A DNA stretch of 26,032 nucleotides from UBA1372 sp964496075 (GTDB lineage Bacteria > Patescibacteriota > Microgenomatia > UBA12405): assembly GCA_964496075.1 (NCBI GenBank), contig CAZBXB010000007.1, forward strand, positions 1-26,032, given 5' to 3'. The position numbers were made by a program, and so were the translations under genes. Positions 14,998-22,180 of the stretch are shown here, one piece after another. Under the pieces are notes generated by a model. The model ran no database searches. It saw only the letters and a list, made by a program, of their open reading frames with translations, and was not told the origin of the DNA. Each line of letters starts with the position of its first letter. Position 1 is the stretch's first letter.

Positions 14998-15003
14998 ATT
15001 TTA
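14998..15003 (-). promoter_or_regulatory. -10 box of pilin-like gene 6
   Basis: Minus-strand TAAAAT ends 5 nt before the ATG at 14992. It shares TTTTAAGTTAAAATAA with the promoter at 14564. Confidence 0.5.
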
Positions 15004-15014
15004 ACTTAAAACTC

Positions 15015-15353
15015 TTAGCCGGTGAGGGTTGGTATGGAAAGATTGAAGATACTAATTCCAAAGAGAGTTTCGATTAGCTTCATTATGGCCCAAGCAGCAA
15101 AAACAATAGCTAGGCCAATAAGGGCGTTGGTGATTTGGTTTCTGGCATTTTCAACATTGGTTTTGTCTCCTTGAGACATAACCCATCTTAAACCACCCAA
15201 AACTAACATGAAGAAGAATACAAGAGCAACAACAACCATAAGTAGGTTGATGGCACCGGAAACTATACTGCCAATACTAAGAGTGGTTAAACTGTCAAAG
15301 TTTGAACCACTTGGTTCTAAGTTTATATCTGCAGCTAAGACTGGTTGGATCAT
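15015..15353 (-). CDS. T4SS-pilin-like small membrane protein 5
   Basis: A 112-residue protein. MIQPVLAADI at the N-terminus is a minimal leader. The first helix is INLLMVVVALVFFFMLVLGG, the loop is LRWVMSQGDKTNVENARNQI, and the second helix is ALIGLAIVFAAWAIMKLIET. The GDK...A...I loop pattern is the clearest match to the T4SS pilin family of the six genes. It probably assembles in a pilus or membrane complex with its paralogues. Upstream lies a 70-bp AT-rich gap with a TAAATT box 9 nt before ATG, so it may begin its own transcript. Confidence 0.75.
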   Translation of the reverse strand: MIQPVLAADINLEPSGSNFDSLTTLSIGSIVSGAINLLMVVVALVFFFMLVLGGLRWVMSQGDKTNVENARNQITNALIGLAIVFAAWAIMKLIETLFGISIFNLSIPTLTG

Positions 15354-15423
15354 TTTTTGTGTAATTTAACTTTTAATTTATTAATTGTTTTATTTTACCA
15401 ATAAACTATTTTAATTTAAACAA

Positions 15424-15777
15424 TTAGATAAGAGATGGCCAGGTGAGCTGTAAGGTGTCTAGACCTTTGATGCCAAAAATAAAGCCAATTAGTTTAAGAA
15501 GAGCAAAGACGGAAAAAAGAATAATAATACCCATAAAGGCGTGAGTTAATTCTTGTTTGGCGGTTTCAAGCTTAGTTTTGTCACCTTCGGTACTCATATA
15601 ATGGTAAGCACCCATAATAAAGTGCCAGGCAAAATATAAAACACCGACTAACATAAAAAGAGTAAAAAGGCCTTGGATGAAGTTGTTGATAAAGCCGATA
15701 GGATCTTTGATATTTTTACCACTGTCTTTAAAAATTGGATTATTGACTTCGGCTAAGACCGGTTTGGTTAATTCCAT
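15424..15777 (-). CDS. T4SS-pilin-like small membrane protein 4
   Basis: A 117-residue protein. MELTKPVLAEVNNP forms the leader with the VLAE site. Its helices are FIQGLFTLFMLVGVLYFAWHF and AFMGIIILFSVFALLKLIGF, joined by GAYHYMSTEGDKTKLETAKQ. The ATG lies 1 bp after the stop of the upstream paralogue, with no Shine-Dalgarno sequence, so translation is probably coupled. Same proposed role as the neighbouring paralogues. Confidence 0.75.
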   Translation of the reverse strand: MELTKPVLAEVNNPIFKDSGKNIKDPIGFINNFIQGLFTLFMLVGVLYFAWHFIMGAYHYMSTEGDKTKLETAKQELTHAFMGIIILFSVFALLKLIGFIFGIKGLDTLQLTWPSLI

Positions 15778-15778
15778 A

Positions 15779-16132
15779 TTATTTTATGAATATTTTACTA
15801 AATTGACCGACTAAATCAAAAGGGTTATTAATGCCAAGTATTTTGGTAATAAAGGAAGCTAAGAAAATGGCAATAAGAGCAATGACAAGGCCGAGAACTG
15901 AGTTAGTAATGGCTTTTCTGGCCAGTTCAACTTTGCTTTTGTCACCTTCGGATGAGATGTAATTGTATGAGGCGATAATAACTTGAATAGTAAACCAAAT
16001 GATGGCGACAATGGAAAAAAAGCCAATAACAGAACTGAGGATTTTTTCGAGACTAGAGACAGGATTGATAGGATCAACAGGAATGAAGGGATTTTCGAAT
16101 TTATATGCTAGTAATTTAGTTTGATGGTCCAT
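15779..16132 (-). CDS. T4SS-pilin-like small membrane protein 3
   Basis: A 117-residue protein. The N-terminal 30 residues are polar/Pro-rich (KFENPFIPVDPINP) without the usual VLA leader site, so processing may differ. Its helices are VIGFFSIVAIIWFTIQVIIA and SVLGLVIALIAIFLASFITK, joined by SYNYISSEGDKSKVELARKA. The ATG overlaps the end of the preceding paralogue by 17 bp, a sign of translational coupling. Confidence 0.72.
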   Translation of the reverse strand: MDHQTKLLAYKFENPFIPVDPINPVSSLEKILSSVIGFFSIVAIIWFTIQVIIASYNYISSEGDKSKVELARKAITNSVLGLVIALIAIFLASFITKILGINNPFDLVGQFSKIFIK

Positions 16133-16460
16133 AAATTTGTGGTTCTAGGGGGTTTATACCGGTTAGTTTACCGATGACTGCAGCTAGAACAAAAGAAGCG
16201 CCAATAACAAGAAGACCAAGCATTGATTGCCAGATCATGGCCCAAGCTCTTTCCATCATTTTGGGGTCACCATTGGCACTGATATAGGTGTAGCCGGCCA
16301 TGATAAATTGGATGACAGCGTAAATACCGGCAACGACACCAGCCATTTTAATAATGTTGTTGATGAAAAAAAAGAGAGCATCACCTGGATCGCCGCCGGC
16401 TTTGGTAATGTATTGACTGACGCCGTCTGGAGGTAGAATGTTACCGAATATGCCTAACAT
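16116..16460 (-). CDS. T4SS-pilin-like small membrane protein 2
   Basis: A 114-residue protein. It has a short amphipathic N-terminus (MLGIFGNILPPDG) and helices FFINNIIKMAGVVAGIYAVI and SMLGLLVIGASFVLAAVIGK, joined by AGYTYISANGDPKMMERAWA. The helix-loop-helix layout matches its neighbours. TATAAA ends 5 nt before ATG and overlaps the stop of the upstream gene, so an additional internal promoter is possible. Confidence 0.72.
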   Translation of the reverse strand: MLGIFGNILPPDGVSQYITKAGGDPGDALFFFINNIIKMAGVVAGIYAVIQFIMAGYTYISANGDPKMMERAWAMIWQSMLGLLVIGASFVLAAVIGKLTGINPLEPQIYGPSN

Positions 16461-16466
16461 GTTTAT

Positions 16467-16799
16467 TTATAGACCTGAATTTAAAATTTTTAAACCTGTA
16501 AAAGTTTCGATAGCTTGAACGATGACATAGGACAAAAAGACAATGGCAAAACCAATCAGAGCAGCTTTGATGGTATTGGCGGCTTGTTGAGTCTTTTTAG
16601 GATCATCATTACCTGCGGCAATTATAAAGTTAAATCCGCCAAAAATCAAAAGGATAACTAAAATAATGCCGGCTAGAGTAAAGGCGTTTTTGATAAAAAT
16701 GGTGATTAAAGCAGAGACACTGCCGTATTTGGAAATATTGTTGTCTTTGTTTAAAGGAAGTTCGCCTATCTTAACTTCAGCCAAGAGTTTACCGATCAT
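16467..16799 (-). CDS. T4SS-pilin-like small membrane protein 1
   Basis: A 110-residue protein, first of the six-gene tandem array. MIGKLLAEVKIG forms the leader with the LAE site. Its helices are LAGIILVILLIFGGFNFIIA and AALIGFAIVFLSYVIVQAIE, joined by AAGNDDPKKTQQAANTI. TG-T-TATAAT ends 5 nt before ATG, making this the probable head of the pilin operon as a leaderless message. It is divergent from the 7TM/ATP-grasp operon. Confidence 0.73.
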   Translation of the reverse strand: MIGKLLAEVKIGELPLNKDNNISKYGSVSALITIFIKNAFTLAGIILVILLIFGGFNFIIAAGNDDPKKTQQAANTIKAALIGFAIVFLSYVIVQAIETFTGLKILNSGL

Positions 16800-16804
16800 A
16801 GTGA

Positions 16805-16813
16805 ATTATAACA
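16805..16813 (-). promoter_or_regulatory. Extended -10 promoter of the pilin-like operon
   Basis: Minus-strand TG-T-TATAAT ends 5 nt before the ATG at 16799. No -35 consensus is at the expected distance. Confidence 0.65.
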
Positions 16814-16842
16814 AAATTGCTTGACAATTTTGATGTTTCGCC

Positions 16843-16920
16843 TGGTACTTCGTACTATCAATCAATATCTTGAAGAAACAATTATCAATTATGAATTACG
16901 AATTAGAAATTAGAAACTAG
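16843..16920. repeat. TTC-loop hairpin plus period-7 repeat
   Basis: TGGTAC-TTC-GTACTA (16843-16857) is a 6-bp hairpin with one G·U pair. After 21 nt it is followed by six heptads in register (16879-16920): CAATTAT twice, GAATTAC, GAATTAG, AAATTAG, AAACTAG. The same hairpin-plus-heptad plan is found in both insertions of the 23S gene. It fills most of the 166-bp divergent spacer between the pilin operon and the 7TM gene. Confidence 0.7.
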
Positions 16921-16950
16921 AGATAGGGATAATTTGAGATGGTATGTTTG

Positions 16951-16959
16951 TGATAAAAT
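16951..16959 (+). promoter_or_regulatory. Extended -10 promoter of the 7TM/ATP-grasp operon
   Basis: TG-A-TAAAAT ends 6 nt before the ATG at 16966. No Shine-Dalgarno sequence is present. Confidence 0.6.
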
Positions 16960-16965
16960 AAGCGG

Positions 16966-17865
16966 ATGAGAAGGAATATTGAGATAATCTTGTTGGTGTG
17001 GACCTTTTTGGCTTTGATGGTGAGTGGTGTGCGGGCACAAACAGTAACGGAATTTGAAGAAATAGTGGCAAGCGAGTCGGCGGTGGTGCTACCGGACAGT
17101 GAGATAGAAGTTGCACTGGTGGAAAAAGAAAATATTACCGAACCTAGTGATGAAGGCACAAAATCAAGGTTGGCAGCAGTACTTGAGGAACAGAAAGTAG
17201 GCGATTGGAATGTGATCAATACGCTTAGGAAAGGGATCAGATGGGCAGTGAGCAGAGGAGTACCGGCTTCTACTATAGTATTGGTGTTTTTATTACCTTT
17301 GATTGCGACAGTAGTATCAATTTTGCACTATGTGGTGGGATTGACCGGGTATGGGATATTTACACCAACCATGATGGCAGTGACTTTTTTGAGTACCGGG
17401 ATTGTGGGAGGATTGGTGTTGTTTTTGGTGATTTTGGGGATGTCACTTTTGGGAAGAATGTTGACTTCTAAATTAAAGATTCATTATTGGCCATCGAGAT
17501 CGATAAATTTGTTGTTTATTTGTATAGTGATTGCACTTCTAATGTTTGTATCTTCATATTTAACTTTTTTGGATATATCGCAGATTTCAATTTTCCCAAT
17601 TTTATTTATGATAATGTTGGCTGAAGATTTTGTGAGAACACAGCTAGCCAAGAGTAAAAAAGAAGCTAAAAAACTGACGATAGGGACTTTGCTTTTGTCG
17701 ATAGTGGGAGCAGTAGTAATGAATATTTCTTTTGTGCAAGAAAAAGTATTGCTTTATCCTGAGATAACAATATTGATTGTACTTTTGGTAAATTTGTGGG
17801 TGGGAAAGTATAAAGGGATTAGGCTAAGTGAATTTAAACGATTTAAAAAAGCAATTAGAAACTAA
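16966..17865 (+). CDS. 7TM (UUP1/7TM_transglut-type) membrane protein
   Basis: A 299-residue protein. A signal peptide (residues 1-24, ending GVRAQ) is followed by about 75 extracytoplasmic residues and then about seven hydrophobic helices. The segment HYVVGLTGYGIFTPTMMAVTF recalls the conserved G-x-F-x-P region of the 7TM domains that accompany inactive transglutaminases and ATP-grasp ligases. In the usual family a transglutaminase-like domain precedes the helices. Here the space before them is too short, so that domain is missing or reduced. The next gene (ATP-grasp plus protease) starts 2 bp after the stop, matching the known neighbourhood of this family. It probably binds or transports the ligase product, or recruits the ligases to the membrane. 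The family call comes from context and one motif. Confidence 0.65.
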   Translation: MRRNIEIILLVWTFLALMVSGVRAQTVTEFEEIVASESAVVLPDSEIEVALVEKENITEPSDEGTKSRLAAVLEEQKVGDWNVINTLRKGIRWAVSRGVPASTIVLVFLLPLIATVVSILHYVVGLTGYGIFTPTMMAVTFLSTGIVGGLVLFLVILGMSLLGRMLTSKLKIHYWPSRSINLLFICIVIALLMFVSSYLTFLDISQISIFPILFMIMLAEDFVRTQLAKSKKEAKKLTIGTLLLSIVGAVVMNISFVQEKVLLYPEITILIVLLVNLWVGKYKGIRLSEFKRFKKAIRN

Positions 17866-17867
17866 AG

Positions 17868-19298
17868 ATGAAGTTGAAAGATTATAGACAGTTTTTGACG
17901 AAGAATGAGAGAAATGGAGTTTATCTTAAGAAAAATAGTGGTAAAGGAAGGGCTCTGGCCGACAGTAAATGGAGAACCAAAAAAGTATTGATCAAGGCCG
18001 GGGTAGCGGTGCCGGAGTTAATAAAAGTATTTAAGACGGAAGAGGATATTGAGAATTTTGATTGGGTATCTTTAGAAGGAAATTTTGTAGTTAAGCCAAT
18101 TTCCGGCTATGGAGGGGATGGAGTAATAGTAGTAAGAAAAAGAGGAAAGTGGGCAGGAGAGTGGAGAAAAATGGATGGAGACATGGTAAGTATAGCTGAT
18201 TTAAAATTTCATTGTAGAGAAATATTATCGGGAAAATATAGCTTATATGGCATGAAAGATGGGGCGATTATGGAGGAGAGAATTAAGATTCATCCAAAAT
18301 TTTTAAGTTTGACAACATCAGGGACACCGGATGTAAGGGTGATTGTTTACAATAGGGTACCAGTCATGGCCATGCTAAGAGTGCCAACTGAAAAGTCAGG
18401 TGGAAAGTCAAACTTACAACAGGGGGCGATAGGATTGGGATTGGATATGGCAACAGGAATTACAACATATGGATTATCCGGGAAAAGCGATTTAATTAAG
18501 AGTGTTTTTGATTATAGAAAGAAAAAGAAAATTAAGGTAAACGGGGTCAGAATACCTTTTTGGAGGGAAATATTGGAAACAGCGGTAAGGTGTCAAGAAG
18601 CTGTACCTGAGTTGGGATTTATGGGAGTGGATGTGGTATTGGATAAAGAAAAAGGACCAATGGTATTGGAGGTAAATGCCAGACCAGGCTTGTCGATACA
18701 ACTATGTAATAAGGCCGGATTGAAATCCAGACTGAAGAGAGTGGAGGGAATTAAAATTAAAGACACTGATCATGGAGTTGATTTGGCAAAGTATTTGTTT
18801 GCGGAAGATTTTTGGGGGAAGGTAGAAGCTAAAAAGAAGAGTGATGTGGTAGTAGTCAACCCTTTGGAAGTAGTAAAAGTAAAAATCGGGCCTGAAATGG
18901 TAAAAGAGACTAAAGATAAGAAAAAGAGAATGGTTGAAGTCAGGGCAAAAATTGATACAGGGGCATTTAGGAGCTCGATCGATGAGGAGTTGGCTAGCGA
19001 TCTGGGACTTTTGGTGGAAGAAAATGTGATATATTACCGACATTACAGATCAGCCTTAGGGAAAAGCAAAGAAAGGCCGGTGATTAATTTAACATTTTGG
19101 CTGAAAGGTGTAAAAATCAGTACGGCCGTAAGTGTGGCTAATAGGTCTAAACTAAGGACAAAATTTTTGATAGGCAGGAAGGATTTAAAAGGAGTGTTGG
19201 TATCGGCAGTAGATACAAAAAAAGTAGTTGAAAAACAGGTTAAAAAATTAAGCGATAGGAGAAACCCTCCTTCGCTAAAGCTACGGAGGGCAAAGTGA
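17868..19298 (+). CDS. ATP-grasp ligase fused to retropepsin-like aspartyl protease domain
   Basis: A 476-residue protein. Residues 1-300 are an ATP-grasp ligase of the alpha-L-glutamate-ligase-like group: glycine-rich loop VVKPISGYGGDGVIVV (about 73-88), GTPDVRVIVYNRVPVMAMLR, and metal-binding PMVLEVNARPGLSIQ. Such enzymes form amide bonds through acyl phosphates. Residues about 350-455 look like the RimK-associated retropepsin family (COG4067/PF05618): VRAKIDTGAFRSSID has the catalytic D-T-G, and RTKFLIGRKDLKG fits the C-terminal strand. The two domains are usually separate genes, so this fusion ties ligation to hydrolysis or processing. The ATG follows the 7TM stop by 2 bp with no Shine-Dalgarno sequence. 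The C-terminal residues RRNPPSLKLRRAK are encoded by a hairpin repeat (19265-19290). The stop overlaps the next start (GTGA). Confidence 0.82.
   Translation: MKLKDYRQFLTKNERNGVYLKKNSGKGRALADSKWRTKKVLIKAGVAVPELIKVFKTEEDIENFDWVSLEGNFVVKPISGYGGDGVIVVRKRGKWAGEWRKMDGDMVSIADLKFHCREILSGKYSLYGMKDGAIMEERIKIHPKFLSLTTSGTPDVRVIVYNRVPVMAMLRVPTEKSGGKSNLQQGAIGLGLDMATGITTYGLSGKSDLIKSVFDYRKKKKIKVNGVRIPFWREILETAVRCQEAVPELGFMGVDVVLDKEKGPMVLEVNARPGLSIQLCNKAGLKSRLKRVEGIKIKDTDHGVDLAKYLFAEDFWGKVEAKKKSDVVVVNPLEVVKVKIGPEMVKETKDKKKRMVEVRAKIDTGAFRSSIDEELASDLGLLVEENVIYYRHYRSALGKSKERPVINLTFWLKGVKISTAVSVANRSKLRTKFLIGRKDLKGVLVSAVDTKKVVEKQVKKLSDRRNPPSLKLRRAK
19265..19290. repeat. Hairpin repeat CCCTCC...GGAGGG
   Basis: CCCTCC (19265-19270) and GGAGGG (19285-19290) pair around a TTCG-containing centre with an inner GCT/AGC. 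The 3' arm is the Shine-Dalgarno sequence for the GTG start at 19295. The element also codes for the C-terminus of the preceding protein. It looks like a REP-type palindrome. Folding would hide the ribosome-binding site. Confidence 0.55.
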
Positions 19299-20242
19299 AA
19301 AAAATAGGAATATTTTTTGGGGGAAAGATAAGTAAACATTTGTGTCTGATACGAGAAGCCGGCAAAAAGCTGGGACTGGAGGTGGAGTTGGTGTCTTATA
19401 ATAGAGTATTTTTTGATAGTAATGAAGGCATTGTTAAGTTGAGAAATGACATGATTAAGGGTGATGGCTTTGAAGATATCAATAAATTTGATGTTTATTT
19501 TTTTAGAACGACAGGCAAGCACTGGGAAGAAGTTGGTTTGATATTGGATGCGATCGGAGATAGAAGCGATGCAATTGTGGTCGATCCACTGGTGTGGCAA
19601 GGCAGACCATCGATGGCACTTAAAGCTTGGCAAATGTTGACTTTAAAAAGAGCAGGATTTGATGTACCGCAAAGTGTTTATGGGAGTTTGCAATTTTTAA
19701 GGGCAAAGGCGAAAAATTATTTTGATTTTCCGATGATTATTAAAGGGAGCGGGGGAGATAGGGGAACTAGAGTATATATAGTACATAATCAAAATGAGCT
19801 TGATGATAAGGTAACTGAACTAAGACCAAGCGAGATAAGCGAAGGAAGAAGGTATATGGCACAAGAATATATAGAAAATGACGGAGACTATAGAGTATTG
19901 GTGTTGGGAGATAAAGTATTGGGAGTGATGAAGAGAAGTAGTCAAGCTAAAAGTGAGTTTAGGAATAATTATTCGGCTGGAGGAAAGGTGGAAGTGGCGG
20001 ATTTACCGGAGGAGATTAAGAAAATGGCAGTAAAAGCGGCAAAGGCATGTGGTCTTTTGGTAGCAGGAGTGGATGTAGCTTTTAGAGATTTTGATAAAGC
20101 TAAGTCGGTCATATGGGAAGTTAATAAGGGGCCACAGTTTGCCGGATTTATGAAGGCAACAGGCATTGATGTACCGGCTGAGATAGTAAAGTTTTTGGAT
20201 GGATTGAGCTTGGAGGAATATAGGGAGATGATAAACAAATGA
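19295..20242 (+). CDS. RimK-like ATP-grasp ligase 1
   Basis: A 315-residue protein. The N-terminal domain (1-110) starts KKIGIFFGGK. The ATP-grasp core has FPMIIKGSGGDRGTRVYIV (about 144-162), YMAQEYIENDGDYRVLVLGD with the DxR pair, GVMKRSSQ, NNYSAGGKVE and the metal-binding VIWEVNKGPQFAGFMKATGI. RimK-type enzymes add amino acids to peptides or proteins. In E. coli RimK the last motif is EVNASPGLEG, but here it is EVNKGPQFAG, a changed loop next to the active site that may alter substrate choice. The GTG start has GGAGGG 4 nt upstream and overlaps the previous stop by 4 bp. The next gene overlaps this one by 4 bp, so the four genes form one operon. Confidence 0.85.
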   Translation: MKKIGIFFGGKISKHLCLIREAGKKLGLEVELVSYNRVFFDSNEGIVKLRNDMIKGDGFEDINKFDVYFFRTTGKHWEEVGLILDAIGDRSDAIVVDPLVWQGRPSMALKAWQMLTLKRAGFDVPQSVYGSLQFLRAKAKNYFDFPMIIKGSGGDRGTRVYIVHNQNELDDKVTELRPSEISEGRRYMAQEYIENDGDYRVLVLGDKVLGVMKRSSQAKSEFRNNYSAGGKVEVADLPEEIKKMAVKAAKACGLLVAGVDVAFRDFDKAKSVIWEVNKGPQFAGFMKATGIDVPAEIVKFLDGLSLEEYREMINK

Positions 20243-21126
20243 AGAAGGTGCTGGTATTTACGTTATCGGAAAGGCAGAGCGCTTATGAAGTGGGTAGGCT
20301 TAAAGAGGAAGCTAAAAAGGCAGAAGTTGAAGTTGAACACTATCTATATAGACAGATTGGTTTTGATTTTAATAACGATAAAAGTATCGTTTATTTGGCA
20401 GGTAAAAGGATGGATAGTAGTGATTATAGTGGAGTTTGGTTTAGAGTGGCTGGGACAGAGAGTGGAAAGTATATATCGGCTCGAAATAGTTTGATAAGGA
20501 TATTGGAAAAAGATGGAGTGTTTTGCGTTAATGCCAGATCTTATTTAGGCTGGGAAAGGATGGATAAAATAAAACAGCATGGAGTATATGTGACAAATAA
20601 TATACCGGTGGTGGCAACCAGAGTGTTTTATACAAAAGAGCAATTGTTATCTTCGAAATTTAGATATCCTTTGATTTGTAAACATGCCGGGGGATTTCAA
20701 GGCAAGAGTGTGATTAAAATTGACAACAGGGAAGAGTTGGAAAGACTTGTAGAAAAAAAAGATGAGAAAAACCTGGGGATGTATTTGTGGCAGAGTTATT
20801 TGCCAACCAGGTGGGATCTAAGAGTGATAGTGGTTGGCGGAAAGGCAATTGGAGCAATGAAGAGAAGTGCGGTAGGAGCTGAGTTTAGAAGTAACTTTTC
20901 TTTGGGTGGAAAGGTGGAAAGTTGGCAATTGAGTCAAGAAGAAAAAGATTTGGCTGAGAAAACGGCCAAGGTGTGCGGTTTGGATTATGGCGGAGTGGAT
21001 ATTATGAAGGATGAAGATGGCAATAATTATATGTTGGAAGTAAATAGGGCTTGTCAATATAAGGGCTTTGAAAAGGCAACAGGAATCAATGTGGCTGGAG
21101 AAGTTTTGAAAATGCTTGAAAGGTAA
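20239..21126 (+). CDS. RimK-like ATP-grasp ligase 2
   Basis: A 295-residue protein paralogous to the preceding ligase. Motifs: YPLICKHAGGFQGKSVIKI (glycine-rich loop), LWQSYLPTRWDLRVIVVGGK, AIGAMKRSA, FRSNFSLGGKVE, YGGVDIMKDEDGNNYMLEVN followed by RACQYKGFEKATGINVAGEV. The metal-binding motif again lacks ASPG and has RACQYKG, close to the KGPQFAG of its neighbour. The pair may thus act on related substrates in sequence. The ATG overlaps the preceding stop (ATGA). AGGGAG lies 11 nt upstream and could serve as a weak Shine-Dalgarno sequence. Last gene of the operon, 40 bp before the next promoter-driven gene. No terminator is evident. Confidence 0.85.
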   Translation: MKKVLVFTLSERQSAYEVGRLKEEAKKAEVEVEHYLYRQIGFDFNNDKSIVYLAGKRMDSSDYSGVWFRVAGTESGKYISARNSLIRILEKDGVFCVNARSYLGWERMDKIKQHGVYVTNNIPVVATRVFYTKEQLLSSKFRYPLICKHAGGFQGKSVIKIDNREELERLVEKKDEKNLGMYLWQSYLPTRWDLRVIVVGGKAIGAMKRSAVGAEFRSNFSLGGKVESWQLSQEEKDLAEKTAKVCGLDYGGVDIMKDEDGNNYMLEVNRACQYKGFEKATGINVAGEVLKMLER

Positions 21127-21130
21127 ATGA

Positions 21131-21160
21131 TTGAAATGATGGTTGGTTTTAGTTTAGAAT
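21131..21160 (+). promoter_or_regulatory. Promoter of first cohesin/dockerin-like gene
   Basis: TTGAAA (21131-21136) and TAGAAT (21155-21160) are 18 bp apart. The -10 box ends 6 nt before ATG, predicting a leaderless mRNA. Confidence 0.65.
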
Positions 21161-21166
21161 GAAGTA

Positions 21167-22144
21167 ATGATAAAGAAAGCTTTGTGTTTGATTTTGATAA
21201 TGGTGTTGGGAGTGGGCGTGTTTGTGGGAGTAAAGCTAATAGAGCAAAACCAAGACACAAGAAGAAGGGCAGCCACAGATGTGTTAGTTGATAGGCATTT
21301 TTATTTTAATCCTAGTGGATCGGCGGTAATGTCGGTGGGAAATACATTGACTGTCAGAATAATGGGTAATAGTTTAGGAACAACATTACCTGGTTTTGTT
21401 GACTCGGGAATTGGAGTGGTCAACCTGAGGTTTCGATATGATAACTCAAACTTAGAATTAGTTAATGGTGCTGATGATGTTAAGTTGTTTAGTAGATTGA
21501 ATGATATAGGAACATTAGTTGATAATGGAACCGGAACAGTGACAGTCTTGGCTTATGTGCCGACTGGAAAGAGTCAAATAACGGAAGAAATTAATAATGT
21601 AAATGATCCGTTTATTTCTTTTACTTTTAGAATAAAGGCGGTGGGTCAACCCTTTGTTAGGTATGAAAGCACATACTCTGAGAATAGATTAGTGGGAATA
21701 GTGGGAGGTGTAACGATTGAATTTGCGGTGGTGGGATCTGGTGGAAGTGTACTAGAAACTATTTATGCAAATCCAACCCAAACGCCGATACCGACAGCAA
21801 CTAATACACCTATACCAACTGCGACATTGATACCAACGAGTACTCCGATACCAACTAATACACCACTGTTGATTTCTACTCCAACAGATGTTCCTTCTTT
21901 AACGCCAACAAATACACAAATTCCTGTGAATACAAATACTCCGGTGCCAACCGGTAGTCAATGTGTAGCAACAGAAGGTGATTATGACGGAAATGGAAAA
22001 ATTGAGTTAGTTGATCTTCTGGGTTGGTATGGTGATTATAAAAATAATAGATATGATATAAAATCTGATTTTGATTGCAGTGGTGAAGTTGATATAAGTG
22101 ATTTATTGGTTTGGTATAGAGAGTACCGATTGGAAAATTTGTAG
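21167..22144 (+). CDS. Secreted protein with cohesin-like and dockerin-like domains
   Basis: A 325-residue exported protein. An N-terminal hydrophobic helix (about 4-24) is followed by LIEQNQDTRRRAA, a motif shared with the next gene. Residues about 40-195 are a beta-rich domain resembling cohesin-type modules (GIGVVNLRFRYDNSNLELVNG; NDPFISFTFRIKA). Residues about 203-262 form a Pro-Thr linker with repeats such as PIPTATNTPIPTAT, probably extended outside the cell. The C-terminus (about 265-320) has two EF-hand-like repeats, GDYDGNGKIELVDLLGWYGD and SDFDCSGEVDISDLLVWYRE, typical of type I dockerins, which bind calcium and cohesins. A binding module and its partner on one chain would allow head-to-tail assembly or docking to sister proteins. 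Cohesin identity is tentative. Confidence 0.75.
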   Translation: MIKKALCLILIMVLGVGVFVGVKLIEQNQDTRRRAATDVLVDRHFYFNPSGSAVMSVGNTLTVRIMGNSLGTTLPGFVDSGIGVVNLRFRYDNSNLELVNGADDVKLFSRLNDIGTLVDNGTGTVTVLAYVPTGKSQITEEINNVNDPFISFTFRIKAVGQPFVRYESTYSENRLVGIVGGVTIEFAVVGSGGSVLETIYANPTQTPIPTATNTPIPTATLIPTSTPIPTNTPLLISTPTDVPSLTPTNTQIPVNTNTPVPTGSQCVATEGDYDGNGKIELVDLLGWYGDYKNNRYDIKSDFDCSGEVDISDLLVWYREYRLENL

Positions 22145-22164
22145 TTTTAATTAAAATTAATAAT

Positions 22165-22173
22165 TGGTAAACT
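22165..22173 (+). promoter_or_regulatory. Extended -10 promoter of second cohesin/dockerin-like gene
   Basis: TG-G-TAAACT ends 7 nt before the ATG at 22181. TTTTAA 17 bp upstream is a poor -35. Confidence 0.4.
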
Positions 22174-22180
22174 GAATGAG

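Noticed and set aside
21770..21960. Repeat-rich stretch in the dockerin-like gene, considered as a CRISPR or minisatellite
   Set aside because: The repetition is at the codon level (Pro-Thr linker), with no constant repeats and spacers. No CRISPR array was seen anywhere in the window.
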